44,111 bases of DNA, taken from assembly GCA_034440115.1 (NCBI GenBank), contig JAWXBM010000028.1, positions 1 to 44,111 of the forward strand, written 5' to 3'. Position 1 is the stretch's first letter. The number at the start of each line of letters is the position of its first letter. Of the stretch, positions 33,895 to 40,896 are shown piece by piece. The notes beneath the pieces were generated by a model. It made no database searches. It worked only from the letters and a program-made list of their open reading frames with translations, and was not told the DNA's origin. Origin of the DNA: JAWXBM01 sp034440115. GTDB taxonomy: Bacteria > Pseudomonadota > Gammaproteobacteria > Xanthomonadales > SZUA-36. A program made the position numbers and the translations under genes.

Positions 33895-34727
33895 ACATGG
33901 ATCTGCAACAAACATTTGAACGTGATGGTTATGCCGTCATCGAAAACGCCTTCAGCGCCGAGGCCATCGCGTCTGTGCGGCAAGCTGCCGCCCGTATCGT
34001 GGATGAATTTGATATCGAGGCGCATCGCAGTGTATTCAGCACCTTGCACCGCGATAGCGATCGCGACCGTTATTTTATGGATAGCGCCGAAGCGGTTCAC
34101 TGTTTTCTGGAAGAGGAGGCATTGGATGCGGGCGGCAATCTCACCCAATCGCGCGAGCGAGCCATCAACAAGATCGGCCATGCCTTGCATGATCTGGTGC
34201 CTGAGTTCAGCGCGTTTTGTCGCCAGGACGTCATTCGTGAATTGCTGGGAAAACTGGGTTACCAGGATCCGCTGCTGTGGCAAAGCATGTACATCTTCAA
34301 GCAACCACGCATTGGTGGCGAAGTGCGCTGGCACCAGGACGCCAGTTACCTGATCTCCGAGCCATCAACCGTGGTTGGCTTCTGGGTAGCGATTGAAGAC
34401 GCCCGCAAGGACAACGGCTGCCTGTGGGTAGAACCCGGCGGTCAGCACCGGCCTTTGTCGGAAATCTATGAAGTTGATCCAAACACGAAACGCGGAGTCC
34501 TGAAGCAACTGAAAAAACCCAATTGGCCCGGTCATGACGAAGCGGTACCCGTTGAAGTCCCAGCCGGCAGCCTGGTGATGTTCAGCGACCATATGCCGCA
34601 CTACAGCTCACCCAACCGTTCAGAATATTCACGCCAGGCATTCACCATGCACTTTGCTGAAAGCTCATCTGCCTGGCCAGAAAAGAACTGGCTACAACGG
34701 CCAACTTTGCCGCCGTTCAGGCTATAA
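33891..34727 (+). CDS. Phytanoyl-CoA dioxygenase (PhyH)-like Fe(II)/2-oxoglutarate oxygenase
   Basis: The product is 278 residues. The iron-binding facial triad is His148 and Asp150 (RWHQDASY) with His237 (MPHYSSPN), and Arg248 (SRQAFTMHF) is placed to bind 2-oxoglutarate. The N-terminal LQQTFERDGYAVIENAFSAE is the standard opening of the PhyH family. Members hydroxylate a wide range of lipids and small molecules, so the substrate is open. The ATG overlaps the ybbP stop codon (ATGA), which places it in the ybbAP transcript. A lipid-like substrate is a reasonable but unproven inference from the TesA/YbbAP company. Confidence 0.88.
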   Translation: MNMDLQQTFERDGYAVIENAFSAEAIASVRQAAARIVDEFDIEAHRSVFSTLHRDSDRDRYFMDSAEAVHCFLEEEALDAGGNLTQSRERAINKIGHALHDLVPEFSAFCRQDVIRELLGKLGYQDPLLWQSMYIFKQPRIGGEVRWHQDASYLISEPSTVVGFWVAIEDARKDNGCLWVEPGGQHRPLSEIYEVDPNTKRGVLKQLKKPNWPGHDEAVPVEVPAGSLVMFSDHMPHYSSPNRSEYSRQAFTMHFAESSSAWPEKNWLQRPTLPPFRL

Positions 34728-34755
34728 TTCCTGTTGGTCCATCAAGCAATAGACG

Positions 34756-35571
34756 TTATTCCGGGACAAAAGCCACAATCCGCAACGGTCCGCCGCTGCC
34801 ACCGGCAATTTTCATCGGCAAGGCAATTATCAACGCACCTGTAGCGGGTAAGGCGCTCATATCCGCCACGTTTTCAAAGGCGGGTATGCCTTGTTTAAAC
34901 AATATGCGATGGGCGATGAAATCGCTGGACTGGCCGCGGTCTATGCTGGCGGTATCGATACCCACTGCCGCTATATCGGTCGCCTCAATCAGGTACTCGG
35001 CTGCGTCTGCCGCCAGGCCCGGAAAATGCAGCTTGGCAACTGCTTCTGCACCACGTTCAGCCGTACCAAGGTAGCTGGCTGCATCGGGCCAACGTGAGGC
35101 AAAGCCGGTGCGAAACAGCACGATGCTACCAGCCGGAATACCGCCATGAGCTTTTTCCCAGCTCTGAATGTCTTCACGGGTAATCAGGTAGTCACGGTCT
35201 TTGGCAGCTTGCGCGCTAACATCAATTACTACCGCAGGAGCGATCAGGCGGTCGAGTGACAACTCATCGCTGGTCTGCATACCCTCGGCAAAATGTATCG
35301 GCGCATCCAGATGCGTGCCGCCGTGCTCTGCCGTGGAAATGCTGTAAGCGGAGTAATACCAGCCGCCGTCGGTATGGCCCTCAAAGTCGGTGGTTTTACT
35401 GAACCCCGGAGCCGTTGGCCAATAAAGCGTGTTTTCATCGTAGGCGTGGGACAAATCGATCCAGTTGCCCTTAGCAAAATCCCAGGCTGCCAGTTGCAGG
35501 CTGGTCAGCATTAAAACAGCCAGCAAGATTAGCGACACGACTTTCGATTTGGAAATTGAAATACTCATCAA
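34756..35571 (-). CDS. Exported cyclase-family (kynurenine formamidase-like) hydrolase
   Basis: This encodes 271 residues with a signal peptide (hydrophobic 12-29). The cyclase-family metal motif HGGTHLDAPIHF lies at 83-94 (His83, His87, Asp89 and His93), preceded by WIDLSHAYDENTLYWP, as in the metal-dependent hydrolases that include kynurenine formamidase and isatin hydrolase. The protein should be periplasmic, which is unusual for a tryptophan-pathway enzyme, so the role is more likely hydrolysis of an amide or lactam outside the cytoplasm. It is the last gene of a four-gene minus-strand unit. Its ATG overlaps the stop of the BtuF-like gene. Confidence 0.87.
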   Translation of the reverse strand: MMSISISKSKVVSLILLAVLMLTSLQLAAWDFAKGNWIDLSHAYDENTLYWPTAPGFSKTTDFEGHTDGGWYYSAYSISTAEHGGTHLDAPIHFAEGMQTSDELSLDRLIAPAVVIDVSAQAAKDRDYLITREDIQSWEKAHGGIPAGSIVLFRTGFASRWPDAASYLGTAERGAEAVAKLHFPGLAADAAEYLIEATDIAAVGIDTASIDRGQSSDFIAHRILFKQGIPAFENVADMSALPATGALIIALPMKIAGGSGGPLRIVAFVPE

Positions 35572-36377
35572 CTTTGTACTCCTCTCAATTCATGCCAGTT
35601 CTTGATGATACGGACCAGTTCATCCAGGCCATCGGTCAATGCAGCCGGACCTGGTTGCAGAATCATGGCCGATTTGATTTCAAACAACTGCCCGTTCTTA
35701 ACTGCGGGAATCGCCTCCCAACCTGGCCGGGCCGCCACCTTATCCGGGCGAAACTTCTTGCCGCACCACGAACCCATAATAATATCCGGCGAGCGGCGGA
35801 TCACTTCATCGTTATCAGCCAATATACGGTTCTTGCCCAGCGATTCTTTGGCATGCTCAGGGAATACTTCGATCCCGCCGGCCAATCCAATCAATTCAGA
35901 AACCCAGCGTATACCGGTAATGATGGGCTCATCCCACTCTTCGAAATATACTCGTGGCCGCTGCTCCAGGAGTGGCAAGCCTGCAAGCAATTGTTCCCGT
36001 CGCTGCTCCCAGCCAGCCACCCAATCCAGCGCCTTCTGCCCTGCCCCTACCAAAGCACCAAGCTGCACCATCATATTGAGGATTTCTTCCACTGAGCGGT
36101 GGTTGAAAACATGCACCTCGATGCCCGCTCGAACCAGTTCGGCGGCAATATCCGCCTGCAGGTCGGAGAAACCCAACACCAGGTCAGGTTTGAGGGCAAT
36201 AATTTTGCCGATCTTGGCCGAAGTAAAAGCCGAAACCTTGGGCTTTTCCCTGCGCGCTTCTGCTGGACGCACGGTAAAACCCGAAATCCCCACAATGCGG
36301 TCCTGCTCACCCAGCAGGTAAAGGGTTTCCGTGGTCTCCTCGGTCAGGCAGACAATACGCTGGGGGAATCGATCCAT
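35568..36377 (-). CDS. BtuF-like cobalamin/metal-chelate binding protein without signal peptide
   Basis: The product is 269 residues of the periplasmic-binding-protein fold of the BtuF/FhuD type. The opening RIVCLTEETTETLYLLGEQDRIVGISGF, the IIALKPDLVLGFSDLQ strand and the later PAVKNGQLFEIKS are family landmarks. Unlike most members it begins almost directly at the first strand, with no signal peptide. No in-frame start codon is available in the low-complexity tract upstream. It may work in the cytoplasm, or the signal may have been lost. No permease or ATPase gene is nearby. The start ATG overlaps the stop of a 16-codon frame (TGATG). Confidence 0.83.
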   Translation of the reverse strand: MDRFPQRIVCLTEETTETLYLLGEQDRIVGISGFTVRPAEARREKPKVSAFTSAKIGKIIALKPDLVLGFSDLQADIAAELVRAGIEVHVFNHRSVEEILNMMVQLGALVGAGQKALDWVAGWEQRREQLLAGLPLLEQRPRVYFEEWDEPIITGIRWVSELIGLAGGIEVFPEHAKESLGKNRILADNDEVIRRSPDIIMGSWCGKKFRPDKVAARPGWEAIPAVKNGQLFEIKSAMILQPGPAALTDGLDELVRIIKNWHELRGVQS

Positions 36378-36427
36378 CAGCCCAAGTTCAAGTTCGTGTT
36401 CATGGCCATGTTCATACTCATGTTCAT
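36375..36427 (-). repeat. ATGAAC-like low-complexity tract and 16-codon frame
   Basis: Between the DUF885 stop and the BtuF-like start lies a tract of imperfect ATGAAC/ATG hexamers. In the DUF885 reading frame, 9 bases past its stop, it writes a 16-residue frame, MNMSMNMAMNTNLNLG, whose TGA overlaps the BtuF-like ATG. In the BtuF-like frame the same bases would read as an alternating His/Glu run (EHEYEHGHEHELE) but have no start codon. It may be a translational-coupling leader or simply an expanded repeat. Confidence 0.55.
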
Positions 36428-36436
36428 ATTGGGGGA

Positions 36437-38263
36437 TCAGCCGCGCTTTAACTGTTGCGCCACCCAGGCACGCATAGCCGCATCCAGCACCGTCAGCGGC
36501 ACGGCACCCTGACCCAGCAAGCGATCGTGAAAGGCTCGAATATCAAAACGTTCGCCCAGTTCAGACTCAGCATAAGCGCGCAATTCCTTGATCTTCAGCT
36601 CACCCAATTTGTAAGCCAGTGCCTGGCCGGGCCAGACGATGTAACGGTCGATTTCAACGATGATGTCATGCTCCTGCTTGCCAGCATTTTCCATGAAGTA
36701 CTGGATGGCCTGATCGCGTGACCAACCCAGCGAATGCATACCGGTATCCACCACCAGTCGCACGGCACGCCACATCTCGTATGTCAGCTGGCCAAATTTG
36801 GAATACGGGTCTTTATAAAAACCCATCTCCTCGCCCAGGCTTTCGGAATACAGTCCCCAGCCTTCAGTGAATGCCGTGTAGGAAGCCACCTGCCGGAACC
36901 AGGGCACATTCTCCAGTTCCTGTTGCAGTGAAATCTGCAGATGATGCCCAGGCACCGCTTCATGCAGAGTCAGGGCTTCCATTTCCCAGCGTGGGCGGGT
37001 TTCCAGCGCATAGGTATTGGCAAAGAAGTAGCCCGGCCTGCCAGCGCGAATGGAACCGCTTTGGTAATAGGCCGTGGTCTGCGATTTCTCCGCAAAAGAC
37101 GGAATCGGAATCACTCCATAGGGGTTGCGTGGCAACTTGCCAAATACCTTGGTAAGTTCCGGATCAGCCCGCTTGGCAATATCGCGGTACTCGCGCAGCA
37201 GGCCTTCGGCGGTGGTGTGATAAAACTGCGGATCGGTGCGCAGGAACACCAGAAAATCTTCGAAGCTACCCTCAAATCCACTTTCGGCAATCACTTGATC
37301 CATCTCGCCACGGATGCGTTTGACTTCACTCAGGCCAATGTTATGGATTTCCTGCGGGCTCAGCTGGGTGGTGGTGCGCATGGCAACGTTGTAGGCATAC
37401 CAGGCCTCACCATTGGGCAGGTCTTTGGCCGCGATGGAGTCACGTGCGCCTGGCAGATATTCGTTTTCGGTAAAGGCCAGCAGGCGTTCGTAAGCTGGCA
37501 CCACGCCTTCGCGATAGGCCTGATAAGCACGCTCCTGCAGACTGGCAGCCTGCAGAGCATCCAGGCCATCAGGGATTATTACAAAAGCTTCCAGCAAAGG
37601 ACTTTCCGACGGATCGTCTACCAATTGATTGCGAATCTGTTGCGGTACATCGCGCAGCGTAATCTTCGGCGGCGTGATGCCCTGCTCCAGGCCTTGCCGC
37701 ATCAACGCAATGGATTGATCGATATGCGTCGGCAGGTTCTCCAGCCGTCCCAGTTGGTTTTCTAACGCGTTAATAGTGCCCTTGGGCATCATGGCCAGCA
37801 TATCCGCAGCATCCTGCTGTGGGCCGCCCATCTGGTTCATCTGCAACAGATCGCTGGGGAACTGCTGGGCATTGACCTGGGTTTGCAGACGGTCCAGTAG
37901 CAGCATCAGGTTGAACTGTTGGGACTCGTCAAGCGTATTGGAATCCAGCGACTGCAATAGCACCAGTCCTTCCCGATCGCGTTCTTCGCGGGCAGCCATG
38001 GCTTGCGGTGACAGGTCAGTCCAATGAGTCTGGCCGCGCGGATCGCCTAACTGGGTGGCGAACTCCGGGCTTTGCAACATGGTCTGATCCAGCAGCAAGT
38101 CGATATAGCCCTGCAGACGCTGAGCATCATCCAGGCGCTCAGCATTGGTCTGCAGGGCTTTGATCTGGGCACTGATATCATCCAGCGGTGCTGCCAAAGC
38201 CAAACTACTGAACAGCAACAACGATCCTATAGTTATATTTAATTTCAATAGCTTAAATAGCAT
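36437..38263 (-). CDS. Exported DUF885 zinc metallopeptidase-like protein
   Basis: This encodes 608 residues from the ATG at 38263, which has AAGGA about nine bases upstream and gives a clear signal peptide (hydrophobic 7-25, ending ALAAP). The DUF885 landmark is HEAVPGHH at about 434-441, the HExxxGHH metal site, after the RAGRPGYFFANTY segment (about 406-419). Later FTEGWGLYSESLG supplies the third-ligand region (Glu). Members are periplasmic or lipoprotein peptidase-like enzymes of unsettled substrate. It sits one base after the adenosine deaminase gene. A longer start at 38326 would overlap that gene and spoil the signal peptide. Confidence 0.9.
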   Translation of the reverse strand: MLFKLLKLNITIGSLLLFSSLALAAPLDDISAQIKALQTNAERLDDAQRLQGYIDLLLDQTMLQSPEFATQLGDPRGQTHWTDLSPQAMAAREERDREGLVLLQSLDSNTLDESQQFNLMLLLDRLQTQVNAQQFPSDLLQMNQMGGPQQDAADMLAMMPKGTINALENQLGRLENLPTHIDQSIALMRQGLEQGITPPKITLRDVPQQIRNQLVDDPSESPLLEAFVIIPDGLDALQAASLQERAYQAYREGVVPAYERLLAFTENEYLPGARDSIAAKDLPNGEAWYAYNVAMRTTTQLSPQEIHNIGLSEVKRIRGEMDQVIAESGFEGSFEDFLVFLRTDPQFYHTTAEGLLREYRDIAKRADPELTKVFGKLPRNPYGVIPIPSFAEKSQTTAYYQSGSIRAGRPGYFFANTYALETRPRWEMEALTLHEAVPGHHLQISLQQELENVPWFRQVASYTAFTEGWGLYSESLGEEMGFYKDPYSKFGQLTYEMWRAVRLVVDTGMHSLGWSRDQAIQYFMENAGKQEHDIIVEIDRYIVWPGQALAYKLGELKIKELRAYAESELGERFDIRAFHDRLLGQGAVPLTVLDAAMRAWVAQQLKRG

Positions 38264-38264
38264 T

Positions 38265-39296
38265 TCAAGATTCCTTGTCAAAATGATTGTGTTTTTTATC
38301 ACGCAAGGCTTGTTTTTCAGCCGCACTGATAAAGGCCATTTCCAGTCCGGCTTTTTGAGTCTGCCGGATCATCGTTGCATCCAGCCCAGCAGCGGGTGCC
38401 GCGATGTTGTATTCCTGCGGCAGATCAATACCGCTGATACCCGGGTCATCGGTATTGAGGTTCAGCAGCACGCCCGCCTGCAACAATGCTCTGGCCGGAT
38501 GGCTGGCCAGCGAAGTCACGGTACTGGTATGCAGATTGGAGCTGAGGCAAACCTCCAGGCCAATCTGCTGCGCCGCCAGGTACTCGACCAAAGCAGGATC
38601 CTCTATGGAGCGTATGCCGTGGCCAATGCGCTCAGCACCCAAGTCACGAATGGCTGACCAGACACTGTGCGGGCCATCGGCTTCACCGGCATGAATGGTG
38701 GTACGCAAGCCCGCCTCACGCGACCGGCGAAAGTGCCGCTTGAACAGGCTGGCAGGATAACGCTTTTCATCCCCTGCCAAATCCAGCGCCACCAGCCCAT
38801 CGCGCTGCGTCAGCAAGGCATCCAGTTCCTGCATGCAGATTTCCGGGCCATAAGTGCGGCTGAGTATGCCGATGGCCTGGGCACGAACCCCGCCGGCTGT
38901 TTCACCCGCCCGAATACCCTCGATCACGGCGGCAGTGACATCGTCCGCATTCAAGCCATGAGTTTCTGCCATAAACCAGGGACTGAAACGAAGCTCAATG
39001 TAATCGATTCCTTCCGCTGCTGCGTCCAATACATTTTCAAACGCTACCCGGCGACAGGCATCGGCATCCACTAAAACGGCAGTGAGGTATTGGAACTTGG
39101 CGATAAACTCCATCAGTCCCTCGGCCGGATTCATGATCTGCACATGCGGCCGCAGGCTTTCCAGATCGCGACCCGGTAAGCTGATGTTATGCTGTGCTGC
39201 CAGCTCCAGAATGGTTTGCAGGCGCAAGCTACCATCGAGATGACGATGCAGATCACACAGAGGCAGTTGGGGATCAATCAGGCTTTGTTCAAACAT
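38265..39296 (-). CDS. add: Adenosine deaminase
   Basis: The product is 343 residues with the full zinc and catalytic set: His17 and His19 (HRHLDGS), His202 and Glu205 (IHAGE), His226 (GHGIRS), and Asp283 and Asp284 (NTDDPG). The LSSNLHTSTV segment before the last site is the family's SLNT-like stretch. It converts adenosine to inosine in the cytoplasm, feeding purine salvage. It is the first gene of a minus-strand unit with the DUF885, BtuF-like and cyclase genes, a grouping that is not the usual setting of add. Adenine deaminase or adenosine deaminase-like proteins with other substrates remain possible. Confidence 0.92.
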   Translation of the reverse strand: MFEQSLIDPQLPLCDLHRHLDGSLRLQTILELAAQHNISLPGRDLESLRPHVQIMNPAEGLMEFIAKFQYLTAVLVDADACRRVAFENVLDAAAEGIDYIELRFSPWFMAETHGLNADDVTAAVIEGIRAGETAGGVRAQAIGILSRTYGPEICMQELDALLTQRDGLVALDLAGDEKRYPASLFKRHFRRSREAGLRTTIHAGEADGPHSVWSAIRDLGAERIGHGIRSIEDPALVEYLAAQQIGLEVCLSSNLHTSTVTSLASHPARALLQAGVLLNLNTDDPGISGIDLPQEYNIAAPAAGLDATMIRQTQKAGLEMAFISAAEKQALRDKKHNHFDKES

Positions 39297-39340
39297 GGGG
39301 CTCGATTCTCAGGATTGCTTGCTGCTGTGTCAACGCCGGC

Positions 39341-39381
39341 TTGAATAAGGTCCATGATCATGCTTTATTCAAAGCTATAAT
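39341..39381 (+). promoter_or_regulatory. Nested palindromes and -10 box before the glutaredoxin gene
   Basis: TTGAATAA (39341-39348) and TTATTCAA (39365-39372) are perfect inverted repeats. Between them lies a perfect 10-base palindrome, CATGATCATG (39353-39362), whose centre is one base off that of the outer pair. A perfect TATAAT (39376-39381) follows four bases later, so the palindromes occupy the -35 region. This is the layout of an operator bound by a dimeric regulator. It could serve the add operon as well, because the region is divergent. Confidence 0.5.
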
Positions 39382-39417
39382 GCATAAACCTGCCACCATC
39401 ACCAGCGAAAAGAATAG

Positions 39418-39855
39418 ATGAGCCAGACAGATCATGCCGTTACTCCCACCCTGCCGGAATCGGCCGCAGAGTCTGCAGAACAATTTCTGGATCGGGTATT
39501 GAGCGATGTGCAAATTCCCCTGCTGATTTTTACCCGCGAAATGTGCGAATTTTGCCGGGCAGCACGCAAGTTTTTTGCTTCCATCGAAGCGCCTTACCGA
39601 ATCATAGAACTCGACTCAGAGGAATATCAGGCCAATGGCCTGAACCGGAAAATTCGCGCCTTGCTGCAGGCCCGAACCCACAGCGGCACAGTCCCGCAAA
39701 TATTCATTGCCGGCCAGTTCGTAGGTGGTGCAACTGACGGTTTTGATGCCTGGCGTAGCGGTGAATTTCAAAAAAAGCTCAATGAGGCGGGTGTTCCATT
39801 CAAGGAATCAGCAGACCTGAACCCTGACTCGTTTCTTTCAGGCTGGTTGCACTAA
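39418..39855 (+). CDS. Glutaredoxin-family protein with CEFC site
   Basis: This encodes 145 residues: an acidic N-terminal extension of about 30 residues, then a glutaredoxin fold with the active site CEFC (Cys43, Cys46), the cis-proline TVP (91-93) and the GG of the glutathione-binding loop (103-104). The site differs from the usual CPYC and from the monothiol CGFS. The extra C-terminal 20 residues after the fold are unlike the short E. coli forms. It should reduce disulfides or deglutathionylate proteins in the cytoplasm. No signal peptide. The gene is a single unit, convergent with the PrsW-type gene 24 bases away. Confidence 0.88.
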   Translation: MSQTDHAVTPTLPESAAESAEQFLDRVLSDVQIPLLIFTREMCEFCRAARKFFASIEAPYRIIELDSEEYQANGLNRKIRALLQARTHSGTVPQIFIAGQFVGGATDGFDAWRSGEFQKKLNEAGVPFKESADLNPDSFLSGWLH

Positions 39856-39879
39856 CGCCACAAAAACCGGCAAACGACT

Positions 39880-40896
39880 TTACTCCAGCATATTCATCTG
39901 CCACAGGTCTTTACGTTCGATTTGCAGAAAAGGCCGCATGGCCAGGCAGCCGGTTTTACCTATGCTGCTCTCCAGGTATTTCATTTCCTGAAATTTTTCA
40001 TGGGTGCCCTGGCCCGGGCTGGTTTGAATGCCATGCTCGCGCATCAGCAATATGCCCTTGGCGCGAATGGCCAATTCGGTGTAGATGCGCAGATAGCACA
40101 GCATGTCAGCCACCACCGGCCCTTCGAATTTTTGCGTCAAATCAGTAAGAAATTGGCCGATTTTGCTTTGTGCAAACTCGCCTGAATTAATCTGTTCCAG
40201 CAACAACGTATCTGCATCGAAATCCAGCTCCAGCCAGGCATGCATGGTCATGGCGCTGTGTTGGAAAATCAGTGCCAACAAAACGGGCAGAATCAACAAG
40301 GTACCTAAGGTGGACAGCACCGGCGAGCCCGGGAATTGATTAAAAACCGAATGCAGCACCGTGGCTGCCAGTAACCCGGGGAGGTAATAAAGCGGATTGA
40401 TTTTCATGCTGCGCTCGGTAATCGTTTGCGCCAGCACGCCGAATATGGCCATCACGCCACCGTGCATGATCGCCGTTCCGAAACCACGCACTATCCATAC
40501 GCCCGGGTTTGATCCGATGCCCTGGTAGAGGTAGTAAAGGTTTTCAACAAAAGCGAAGCCAGCACCTACGGCAAACCCCAGTATGGCTGCATCGACCAGA
40601 AAACCGATTCGGCTGGAGCGGAACAGGTAAACCATGACCAGGCCTTTGAGACTTTCCTCAACCAGCGGCGACAGGTACCGGCTGTAGCTCTGCAGGTCTA
40701 ACTCGGTCAAGTTCATCAACCAGCCATTGGCAAAATAACTAACGCCTGCGCTCAATCCGCCGAGTAATATGACCCACAATACAACCCGCAAACGCACCAA
40801 CTTGTAGCTGTCCATGAAAACCAGTAAGGCAAGAAAAATCAGTACTGGACCTAAACCAATGAACGGCAGAACCAGTGCTAAAGAAGATTCATTCAC
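39880..40896 (-). CDS. PrsW-family intramembrane metalloprotease
   Basis: The product is 338 residues with about eight transmembrane segments in the first 215 residues. The PrsW motifs are EESLKG (Glu80, Glu81, Lys84), GFAFVENLYY (Glu118), a conserved His145 (IMHGG) and a late His182 (LHSVFN), which together are the expected metal site. A cytoplasmic tail of about 115 residues follows (from about 222), with amphipathic helices. PrsW proteases cut membrane-bound proteins such as anti-sigma factors in known cases. The ATG overlaps the stop of the 981-residue gene upstream (ATGA), so the two are coupled. No anti-sigma factor gene is present in the window. Confidence 0.9.
   Translation of the reverse strand: MNESSLALVLPFIGLGPVLIFLALLVFMDSYKLVRLRVVLWVILLGGLSAGVSYFANGWLMNLTELDLQSYSRYLSPLVEESLKGLVMVYLFRSSRIGFLVDAAILGFAVGAGFAFVENLYYLYQGIGSNPGVWIVRGFGTAIMHGGVMAIFGVLAQTITERSMKINPLYYLPGLLAATVLHSVFNQFPGSPVLSTLGTLLILPVLLALIFQHSAMTMHAWLELDFDADTLLLEQINSGEFAQSKIGQFLTDLTQKFEGPVVADMLCYLRIYTELAIRAKGILLMREHGIQTSPGQGTHEKFQEMKYLESSIGKTGCLAMRPFLQIERKDLWQMNMLE

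Noticed and set aside
36941..37765. 274-codon open frame on plus
   Set aside because: It is antisense to the DUF885 gene, which has a signal peptide, the HExxxGHH motif and a good ribosome site. The reverse frame stays open because of GC-rich codon use.
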